A stretch of DNA of 52,583 nt from a virus: the IMG/VR virus record IMGVR_UViG_3300010371_000043, positions 1-52,583 of that record; one strand, given 5' to 3'. Both the position numbers and the translations under genes were made by a program. The stretch's first letter is position 1, and every line of letters begins with the position of its first letter. The notes beneath the pieces were generated by a model. That model saw only the letters and a program-made list of their open reading frames with translations, had not been told where the DNA came from and did not search any database. This document shows, piece after piece, positions 47,554-52,583 of this stretch.

Positions 47554-47681
47554 GGATATTCACGCTCTCGCTCGTTGCCGTCCTAGCGCAGTTGCTGGGT
47601 GACCATGACGTTGCTGCGGGCTGCGCTATCGCGGCCATCGTGATGCTTGTGGTGTTTCCGAAGCAGGAGCGCAAGCGATGA
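47550..47681 (+). CDS. Small membrane peptide (43 aa)
   Basis: MRIFTLSLVAVLAQLLGDHD then VAAGCAIAAIVMLVVFP and a basic tail (KQERKR). Two short hydrophobic stretches; the second is a convincing membrane helix and the first may be a second one or a signal. The start overlaps the previous stop (ATGA) and the stop overlaps the next start. GGAG is 6 bases upstream. Confidence 0.6.
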   Translation: MRIFTLSLVAVLAQLLGDHDVAAGCAIAAIVMLVVFPKQERKR

Positions 47682-47920
47682 AGAAGCATGCGCGGCTCCA
47701 TGACATTGCGATGGCGCGGCGCGTCCTGCAAGAGCGTTATGAGCCGTGTCCGAAGCTGGTCGCTGTCAAAGCGCCCAACACCACGCACCACTGGCTGTTA
47801 GAAGAGTGCATCTTCTGTGGCACGACACGCCCTTCTCTTCCAGAGGGCTGGCGCGCCCCCGGGGAGTATGGACGGCGGGCCGTTCGGCGCGGCGGATGCG
47901 TTCGATTACCGCCGCGGTAA
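47678..47920 (+). CDS. Small early protein with Cys pair (80 aa)
   Basis: MKKHARLHDIAMARRVLQER, then a HHWLLEECIFCGTTRPS segment with one CxxC and two His before it, a possible zinc site. The C-terminus is basic, Arg/Gly-rich and ends inside the dispersed palindrome at 47905, whose CGGTAAC arm supplies the TAA stop. The start is in an ATGA overlap. Function unknown. Confidence 0.6.
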   Translation: MKKHARLHDIAMARRVLQERYEPCPKLVAVKAPNTTHHWLLEECIFCGTTRPSLPEGWRAPGEYGRRAVRRGGCVRLPPR

Positions 47921-47921
47921 C
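47905..47921. promoter_or_regulatory. Dispersed palindrome copy 7 (ATTACCG-CCG-CGGTAAC, one mismatch)
   Basis: It lies 32 bases before the 225-residue protein gene (47954) and overlaps the stop of the previous one. The first base is A rather than G; all other arm bases match. Confidence 0.6.
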
Positions 47922-47953
47922 AATTCACCACCAACGAAAGGAGCGAAAGGACC

Positions 47954-48631
47954 ATGACGAACGTTCTAACTGCACAAGACCTGATGGCTGTTGCGTCCGA
48001 ATTGGGCGCAGAGGCCGGCAAGGGCACGGACACACAGATCAAGTTCATGCTCAAAGTCGTCGAGGGCGGCTATCACAACGCCATCGACTTGAAGCCAAAC
48101 AAACACGGTCGCGGCGTCGATGATGCCGAGAAGCTGGCCGAGGCGTATTACAAGGCACGCACTGGCGCCAACATCTTCGACGCCAAGGCGGACAACCAGC
48201 GTAAGCTGGTCTCCTGCCTGCGCACTGGGATCAAGTTGGGGATGTGGCCCAAGGGCGGCAACGGTGAGCCGCTGGCGACCGTGAACGCCTTGATGAACAT
48301 TCGGCAGAAGTTGCGGCAAGTGCCTGCCGAGGCGAAAAGGTTGCAGGACGCCACCAACACGCTCTTGAAGTATGCTCGCGAGCAACTTAGGCGTGATACG
48401 CTGATCGACGAGGAAGAACTTCGCGGGTTTTGCTTCAAACCCAACGGCAAGGAGCCGGCGACCGCAGAAGAGGTGCTTGAGAATATCCGCAAGCAACTGG
48501 ATAAGCTCGTCAAGGGCAACAACCACGGTGTGCGGGATACCTCTGCCGAGGTGATCGCAGCGCGCGGCGAGTTGCAGAAAAGGTTATCTGCCATCGCCAA
48601 AGCCAAAAACCCGCAAGCGATCGCGCCATGA
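47954..48631 (+). CDS. Early helical protein, 225 aa, function unknown
   Basis: MTNVLTAQDLMAVASELGAE, a mostly helical protein: IKFMLKVVEGGYHNAIDLKP, EKLAEAYYKARTGANIFDAK, NQRKLVSCLRTGIKLGMWPK, ALMNIRQKLRQVPAEAKRLQ, KQLDKLVKGNNHGV. A conserved-looking basic patch (DNQRKLVSCLRTGIKLG) suggests nucleic-acid binding. The ribosome-binding site ACGAAAGGAGC is strong, and a dispersed palindrome precedes it, so it begins a separately controlled unit. I recall similar proteins in other phages without a known function. Confidence 0.7.
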   Translation: MTNVLTAQDLMAVASELGAEAGKGTDTQIKFMLKVVEGGYHNAIDLKPNKHGRGVDDAEKLAEAYYKARTGANIFDAKADNQRKLVSCLRTGIKLGMWPKGGNGEPLATVNALMNIRQKLRQVPAEAKRLQDATNTLLKYAREQLRRDTLIDEEELRGFCFKPNGKEPATAEEVLENIRKQLDKLVKGNNHGVRDTSAEVIAARGELQKRLSAIAKAKNPQAIAP

Positions 48632-48780
48632 ACTGGATATGGCCAATCGCAGCCGGCGTCGTGGTGTTCCTGTTCCTACAGATCAGCGAGCATCGCGGCT
48701 ACGAGGCTGGTGTCCGCGATACCACGACAGCGTGGGCAACGGAGTTGAGCCACTTCGACTGCGTTCGCAAGACGCAGTAA
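48628..48780 (+). CDS. Single-pass membrane peptide (50 aa)
   Basis: MNWIWPIAAGVVVFLFLQIS is an N-terminal membrane helix, followed by an HRGYEAGVRDTTTAWATELS helix and a tail (HFDCVRKTQ). The xGYExGVRD pattern after the helix is common in small phage membrane proteins. The start overlaps the previous stop (ATGA). Function unknown. Confidence 0.65.
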   Translation: MNWIWPIAAGVVVFLFLQISEHRGYEAGVRDTTTAWATELSHFDCVRKTQ

Positions 48781-48852
48781 GAGTTGCGGCGCGCAGGGAC
48801 AGTTGGTGCAGGGCTTAAGACCTTTCACCTGCACTGACCGAGCGCGACGCAG

Positions 48853-48901
48853 GGCGGCGAGCATGGGCAGGCTTTCAGGGCTCCGCTCATGGCTTGCCGC
48901 C
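48853..48901 (+). terminator. Imperfect hairpin between early units
   Basis: GGCGGCGAGCATG paired with CATGGCTTGCCGCC (one wobble, one bulge) around a 22-base loop, followed by CACCCTTTCT. A weak terminator or RNA-stability element at the end of the 47954-48780 unit. The rest of 48781-48944 shows nothing else apart from the ribosome-binding site of the next gene. Confidence 0.4.
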
Positions 48902-48944
48902 CACCCTTTCTGAGAGGTTCACACTAGCAAAGGAGCGAAGGACT

Positions 48945-49373
48945 ATGGAGATCAATGGCAAGAAGGTAATCAATGCTACCAAACCACTCACAGTGATCGT
49001 GACAGATCATGACGTGGCACACGGTGCCACCAAAGACCCGGGCGGGTGCGCTGCGGCGCGTGCTGTCAAGCGGACAGCGAAATGCACCAAGGCTCGCGTG
49101 CATCTGGGCTGCACGTATATCGAGACGGACAAGTACTGGCTGCGCTACAAGACGCCGGATGCGGTGCGGACTGAGATCGTGGCGTTCGATCGCGGTGCTA
49201 CGTTTACGCCTGACGAATACACGTTCCGCCCCATGCCGCCGTCGCACAGGAGGAAGTACGGCGTAGCACAGGGATCGGAAACCAACAAGACCAACCCCAA
49301 ACGCAAGAGGACCATGGTAGCACGCGTCCGCCACCACGAAGTATCGGGTGTGCGCCACGGACTGATCCGCTGA
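48945..49373 (+). CDS. Early protein, 142 aa, basic C-terminus
   Basis: MEINGKKVINATKPLTVIVT, then HGATKDPGGCAAARAVKRTA and YIETDKYWLRYKTPDAVRTE, and a strongly basic tail (KTNPKRKRTMVARVRHHEVS). The middle looks like a compact alpha-beta domain with conserved-looking Cys residues (GGCAAAR, HLGCTYI). GCAAAGGAGCG precedes the ATG. Possibly nucleic-acid binding from its charge; no family recognised. Confidence 0.65.
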   Translation: MEINGKKVINATKPLTVIVTDHDVAHGATKDPGGCAAARAVKRTAKCTKARVHLGCTYIETDKYWLRYKTPDAVRTEIVAFDRGATFTPDEYTFRPMPPSHRRKYGVAQGSETNKTNPKRKRTMVARVRHHEVSGVRHGLIR

Positions 49374-49675
49374 TGGCAAGGTTTTATGGAACACTACAGG
49401 GACAGCGCGGGCCGACGTCACGACTAGGGAGTGCGTCGTCCGGGCTATACGTCACTGCACAAAGCTGTAACGGCGACGTGACTGTGCAGCTATTCGCAGT
49501 GGGCGAGGAAGATCACGTCCAAATCCATGCGTGTCACCACGGCAACAACGGACATGGGACCATGCTCTACACCGGCCCCATCACACATCTTCTCGACCGA
49601 AAAGGGCACGAATTTCTGGTCGAACAAATGGCAAAGCGTGCACTAGCAAAGGAGAACGACAGTGCAAGTGACTGA
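49373..49675 (+). CDS. Early beta-rich protein, 100 aa
   Basis: MARFYGTLQGQRGPTSRLGS, then SSGLYVTAQSCNGDVTVQLF and EEDHVQIHACHHGNNGHGTM. A small beta domain with a His cluster (HACHHGNNGH) that might bind metal; a helical C-terminus. The pattern (GxLxGxRGxxxRxG...GxxVxAxxxxGxV) resembles small phage proteins of unknown role. The start overlaps the upstream stop (TGATG). Confidence 0.65.
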   Translation: MARFYGTLQGQRGPTSRLGSASSGLYVTAQSCNGDVTVQLFAVGEEDHVQIHACHHGNNGHGTMLYTGPITHLLDRKGHEFLVEQMAKRALAKENDSASD

Positions 49676-49901
49676 CATCAAGGTCGTGCTGCGGCTCGCG
49701 AAGGTGCGAGCAGAGCAGGGTACATATTCGAGCGAGGAATATGCGTCCAACCATGCCTCGATCGAGGCTGTGGAGACGTGGCTGCGTGAAGTCGGCGCTC
49801 TGCCGCCTGAGCGGGATACCCCGCTTCGCGGATCGCGATCCATCTATCGGGACGGCGCGGCAGCCACGGCAAAGGCCGTCCGCGCAAGACGAATAGCCTG
49901 A
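49662..49901 (+). CDS. Early helical protein, 79 aa, GTG start
   Basis: The GTG start is supported by AAAGGAG 7 bases upstream. Mostly helical: VTDIKVVLRLAKVRAEQGTY, SIEAVETWLREVGALPPERD, with a basic C-terminus (AAATAKAVRARRIA). It overlaps the previous gene by 14 bases. Function unknown. Confidence 0.6.
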   Translation: MQVTDIKVVLRLAKVRAEQGTYSSEEYASNHASIEAVETWLREVGALPPERDTPLRGSRSIYRDGAAATAKAVRARRIA

Positions 49902-49902
49902 C

Positions 49903-49943
49903 GCTCGTTCCTGCCGGGCGCGTTCGACCCGGCAGTGACGAGC
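49903..49943 (+). terminator. Strong interrupted hairpin before the AAA+ gene
   Basis: GCTCGT, TC bulge, CTGCCGGG, 9-base loop, CCCGGCAG, TG bulge, ACGAGC. A perfectly paired two-part stem just after the stop at 49901 and 46 bases before the ATPase start. No T-run, so it may be a stability or attenuation element, dividing the early genes from the ATPase unit. Confidence 0.55.
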
Positions 49944-49988
49944 GCCCATCGCGTTCGATCCCCCCACTCCACAACGAAAGGAGATCAG

Positions 49989-51131
49989 ATGAATTTGAGC
50001 CAAGCTGAGCGTGAGGCGTTCCGACTTATTCAGTCGGGGCAGGCCGTCATGTTGTCGTCCGGTTCGGGCATCGGCAAGAGCCAAACCGTGTATCGCATGT
50101 TCGAGAAGATCAAGGCACGCGACGCTGCCAAGGGTATCTCTTGGGGTTTCGGTGTGATCTTCGCGGCCACGCAAACCCCGCCTGACCTGATCGGCTACCA
50201 GTTCAAGGGCGACCGGGAGTTCGCTATCAGCCCGACCGAGACGCGCAAGATCACGGTCACCGACCCGAGCGTGCCGCTCTGGTATATCTCGACCGAGGGC
50301 AAGCCGGCCTTCATGTACGATCGTTTCTTTCTGTTCATCGACGAGTACGGACAGGGCGAAGGCGACGTGAAGCGTGCGCTTGCTGAAATCTTCCTGAATG
50401 GCGGCACCTCGCCGTGGTATCTGCCGCCCGGCAGTGTCCGCGTCGCAGCCACCAACAAGGGCGTGCGCTACGGTGTGTCGAAAGACTTCGACTTCTGCAT
50501 CGCCCGCCGCACACTCTTGGAGATCGATGGCAACATCGACGAGTTGCTGACGTATCTGGACAAGCCCTACGAGCATCAGGGTAAGCAGTGGCAAACCATG
50601 CCGGTGATCAAGGCGTGGGCTGCGACGAACCCGCAGATCGTATTCGAGAGCGAGCCCAAGGAACAGGGACCGTGGTGCAACCCACGGCAACTCTGTGCGG
50701 TCGACCGCTACCTGCAAGTCGCGTTCGATGATCAGGGCAACCAAGAAGTGGACGCGCTGGCGATCAGCACGATTGCCGGCACGATCGGGATGCCTGCCGC
50801 GCAGAGCATCGTGAACCATCTGCAGTTCCGGCTTGAACTGCCGAGCTACGCGGACATCGTGGGTGACCCGCAAGGCACGCCAGTGCCGACCCGGGCTGAC
50901 CTACAGATGCTGATGGCCTACGAGTTGGCGGCGTATACGCAGCGGGCGGACCTGCCGCAGTGCATCCAGTACATCCAGCGCCTCGAAAAGGTGGCAAAGG
51001 ATATGGGCGTCACGTATATCAGCGCGCTGTTGCGGCGCGACTACATGGGCTTCTTCAATGAGCCAGCCATGTCGGGCTGGATCAACAAGAATGCCGCGTT
51101 GATCAGCGTTATCGCTTCGCTGAGCAACTGA
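49989..51131 (+). CDS. MoxR-like AAA+ ATPase (380 aa)
   Basis: The start MNLSQAEREAFRLIQSGQAV has ACGAAAGGAG upstream. Walker A GSGIGKS at 25-31; Walker B FLFIDEYGQ with Asp118-Glu119; sensor 1 in VRVAATNKG. The MoxR subgroup works as a chaperone with von Willebrand-type or metallopeptidase partners, and the truncated metallopeptidase gene 700 bases downstream fits that pairing. The two probably form a remodelling complex used early in infection. The ~260 residues after Walker B are helical and have few known features. Confidence 0.8.
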   Translation: MNLSQAEREAFRLIQSGQAVMLSSGSGIGKSQTVYRMFEKIKARDAAKGISWGFGVIFAATQTPPDLIGYQFKGDREFAISPTETRKITVTDPSVPLWYISTEGKPAFMYDRFFLFIDEYGQGEGDVKRALAEIFLNGGTSPWYLPPGSVRVAATNKGVRYGVSKDFDFCIARRTLLEIDGNIDELLTYLDKPYEHQGKQWQTMPVIKAWAATNPQIVFESEPKEQGPWCNPRQLCAVDRYLQVAFDDQGNQEVDALAISTIAGTIGMPAAQSIVNHLQFRLELPSYADIVGDPQGTPVPTRADLQMLMAYELAAYTQRADLPQCIQYIQRLEKVAKDMGVTYISALLRRDYMGFFNEPAMSGWINKNAALISVIASLSN

Positions 51132-51176
51132 GCAGACGGTGGGCGCGTGTTTCTGGCAAGCTTCACGGCGCCCGCC

Positions 51177-51193
51177 GTTACCGTCACGGTAAC
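51177..51193. promoter_or_regulatory. Dispersed palindrome copy 8 (GTTACCG-TCA-CGGTAAC)
   Basis: A perfect copy 46 bases after the ATPase stop, 134 bases before the preferred start of the next gene (51327), or 17 before an alternative ATG (51210). The remainder of 51132-51326 holds no gene I can support apart from that possible extension. Confidence 0.7.
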
Positions 51194-51326
51194 TTGATTG
51201 GATCGCAGAATGCCCACAGTTCGTAATATGACGCGGCTCTGGACATTCTCCGGCCCAATTGATCAGCTAAAGGCGCTGGCCGATTGGCAGATGCAATATC
51301 ACGAACACGAAAGGAGCAAACCGACC

Positions 51327-51614
51327 ATGCAGCGACAATTCACGATCGAAGTTCGCGTTGACTACGAGGACAGCGCCAAGAACGAAGCGATGCGGCTTGC
51401 GGTAGCGCAGGCGGCACAGCACGTCTACGCCAAGGCGTGCCTTCTTAAAGACGGCCAGAAGCCGACCATCGCCGCGTTCAGCGATGACTGGTACTCGGGT
51501 CGCGAAGAGATCGAGGTGATCCCCAACACGATCCAACAGGGCTTGGATAGCATCACTGGCGATGGTGACGAGCCGAGTGTCGTGTCGGACGAATTGCTGG
51601 CGGCGTTCAAGTAG
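51327..51614 (+). CDS. Small early protein, 95 aa
   Basis: The start at 51327 (MQRQFTIEVRVDYEDSAKNE) has the strong leader ACGAAAGGAGC seen before other early genes; an upstream in-frame ATG at 51210 would add 39 residues and is less well supported. A strand-helix pattern (MRLAVAQAAQHVYAKACLLK; PTIAAFSDDWYSGREEIEV) suggests a compact alpha-beta fold. It lies between the ATPase and metallopeptidase genes and may be an accessory of that pair. Confidence 0.65.
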   Translation: MQRQFTIEVRVDYEDSAKNEAMRLAVAQAAQHVYAKACLLKDGQKPTIAAFSDDWYSGREEIEVIPNTIQQGLDSITGDGDEPSVVSDELLAAFK

Positions 51615-51615
51615 C

Positions 51616-51969
51616 ATGGATCGCAAACGCAAACGCCTTCGCGCGAACGAGTACAGGCGGAAGCAAATCACCGCGTGTATACATCGTTATAAGGCCGCCC
51701 GCGTTCTGCGGACCAAAGGCGTCCCGCGCGCCGAGGCGGCCGGCTATGTCATGTGGCGGCAGTACATGGAGTGGTGCGCCGCATGGATGAATTATTTGAA
51801 ACGAGAAAGGAGCAAGCAATATGACAGCCCCAACGAGCGCGCCTTCCGAGGACGCATTGCCGACAACCATCGAGATCGCCCCATTAACGCCGCAACAAAA
51901 AGCGCAGTGGGGCGATACCATGTCGCTCATGACGTGGACCTGTCCGGGCTTCCGACATCTGTTCTATAA
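51616..51969 (+). CDS. Basic early protein with long overlap (117 aa, C-terminus doubtful)
   Basis: MDRKRKRLRANEYRRKQITA, IHRYKAARVLRTKGVPRAEA and AGYVMWRQYMEWCAAWMNYL look like a real basic helical protein over residues 1-68. From 51821 the frame overlaps the well-supported metallopeptidase gene for ~149 bases, which is exceptional here, so the last ~50 residues may be an open-frame artefact or an unusual dual-coded region. No ribosome-binding site is obvious. Confidence 0.4.
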   Translation: MDRKRKRLRANEYRRKQITACIHRYKAARVLRTKGVPRAEAAGYVMWRQYMEWCAAWMNYLKRERSKQYDSPNERAFRGRIADNHRDRPINAATKSAVGRYHVAHDVDLSGLPTSVL

Positions 51970-52320
51970 GCTGCTCACCAACAATCGCGGTGAGATCGCT
52001 GCCGTGCCGTCCCGCGATTGTCCCATCGCAGCCACAGACGGGCGCAACATCATCATCAATCCCGATAGGTTTTTCTCGCTGCCGCTGCCGCAGCGCGTGT
52101 TCGCTATCGGCCATGAGATCGTTCACAACGTGTTCAATGACGTGCAGTTCCTGCACCGCTGCGCGCTGGCAGGGCAAGTCCCCATGAGCGACGGCACCAC
52201 GCGGCCGTTCATCAACAAGATGATGCAGTACGCGATGGACTACCGCATTAACGCGCTGCTGGTCGACAGCAAGATCGGCCAGCCGCTGCCGGGCATCTGC
52301 CTTGATCCTGCGGTCGGCAA
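51821..52320 (+). CDS. DUF2201-type putative metallopeptidase, truncated by a sequence junction
   Basis: The ATG at 51821 is preceded by GAAAGGAGC. The visible ~167 residues are the N-terminal putative metallopeptidase domain (DUF2201 type): GRNIIINPDRFFSLPLPQRV, then the zinc motif HEIVH at 98-102 and the helix MMQYAMDYRINALLVDSKIG. Full-length members continue into a von Willebrand A domain that would partner the MoxR-like ATPase. At ~52310-52327 the sequence changes to an unrelated bacterial gene on the opposite strand. The frame stays open to the window end only because that antisense frame happens to lack stops. Partial gene. Confidence 0.75.
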
Positions 52321-52583
52321 GGCCGACGAGCTCGAGGATTTCCTCGGCGCGGCGATTGCGCTCCCGGCGCCCCACTCCCTGGTAGTACAGCGGCAGCGCC
52401 ACGTTCTCGGTGGCGTTCTTGAACGGCAGCAGGTTGAAGGACTGGAAAACGAAACCCAGCATCTTGTTGCGCAGCCGCGCAGCCTCGGTCTCCGCCAGGT
52501 TTGCGACCTGCTGGCCCGCGAGCAGATAGGTGCCGCTGTCATAGGCATCGAGAATGCCCAGGATGTTCAGCAGCGTGGACTTG
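52311..52583 (-). CDS. Fragment of a bacterial LolD/MacB-type ABC transporter ATPase
   Basis: Read on the minus strand from the window end: KSTLLNILGILDAYDSGTYL (the end of Walker A and following helix), then the Q-loop KMLGFVFQSFNLLPFKNATE, then NVALPLYYQGVGRRERNRRA and EEILELVGLADR. This is the canonical order of LolD/MacB-family ATPases that drive lipoprotein or efflux transporters. After ADR the expected LSGGQ signature is missing: the sequence reverts to the phage gene. Both ends are incomplete. It is cellular rather than viral DNA and is probably joined by assembly error or a rare recombination. Confidence 0.85.

Noticed and set aside
51884-52462. A leftward 192-residue frame spanning the right-end join
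   Set aside because: It starts inside the ABC ATPase and continues antisense through the phage metallopeptidase. It exists only because two unrelated sequences are joined.
1-52583. tRNA or other structured RNA genes, and lysogeny genes (integrase, attachment site)
   Set aside because: I looked for T-loop/acceptor patterns and for tyrosine or serine recombinase motifs and saw none. The candidate hairpin at 49903 lacks tRNA arms.

Overview
This window is almost entirely the genome of a tailed bacteriophage. The gene set is terminase, large portal protein, scaffold, major capsid protein, short-tail adaptors, tail fibres, a GH108 endolysin and a 1709-residue ejected-protein candidate. There is no tape measure, sheath, integrase or lysogeny module, so a lytic, podovirus-like virus is the best reading. 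The DNA is GC-rich. Several small families (an exported ClpP-like protein, an OmpR-type winged-helix regulator, RPP-repeat peptides) are ones I associate with alphaproteobacterial hosts and their phages, so I infer an alphaproteobacterial host. No sequence search was possible.

Layout. Positions 2-1097 (+) hold the end of a large replication-type protein and a MazG-like gene. Positions 937-2034 (-) hold a tightly coupled cluster of six tiny genes. Positions 2091-44719 (-) are one long leftward structural and packaging region. Read in transcription order (right to left) it carries small genes, a winged-helix regulator behind a good sigma70-like promoter, a terminase small-subunit candidate, a metallophosphoesterase, the terminase large subunit, the portal, two collagen-like proteins, a glycosyltransferase/methyltransferase cassette, scaffold, another collagen-like protein, the major capsid protein, a terminator, adaptors, three more collagen-like fibre proteins with a seven-repeat propeller protein, the lysis cassette, a large tail protein and internal virion proteins. 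One rightward gene (38071-38349), a holin-like membrane protein, interrupts it. Positions 44720-45593 form a gene-free divergent region with nine copies of a TTGGACACTTAT-type repeat, a long inverted repeat and G-rich/C-rich tracts. It looks like a replication origin and/or regulatory hub. Positions 45594-52320 (+) are early genes: many very small proteins (four of them single-pass membrane proteins), a ribbon-helix-helix DNA-binding protein, a MoxR-like AAA+ ATPase and a truncated HExxH metallopeptidase.

Three signals stand out. (1) Eight dispersed copies of the palindrome GTTACCG-N3-CGGTAAC, four just upstream of transcription units and four inside late genes, look like a genome-wide operator set. 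(2) Six proteins carry Gly-Pro-Thr collagen-like repeats, and two glycosyltransferase-type genes and a sugar-methyltransferase-like gene lie next to two of them. This suggests glycosylated collagen-like fibres. (3) The last ~270 bases switch abruptly, in the middle of the metallopeptidase gene, to a bacterial LolD/MacB-type ABC ATPase on the other strand. The right end is therefore probably a chimeric join, and the phage replication genes expected between the two ends are missing.
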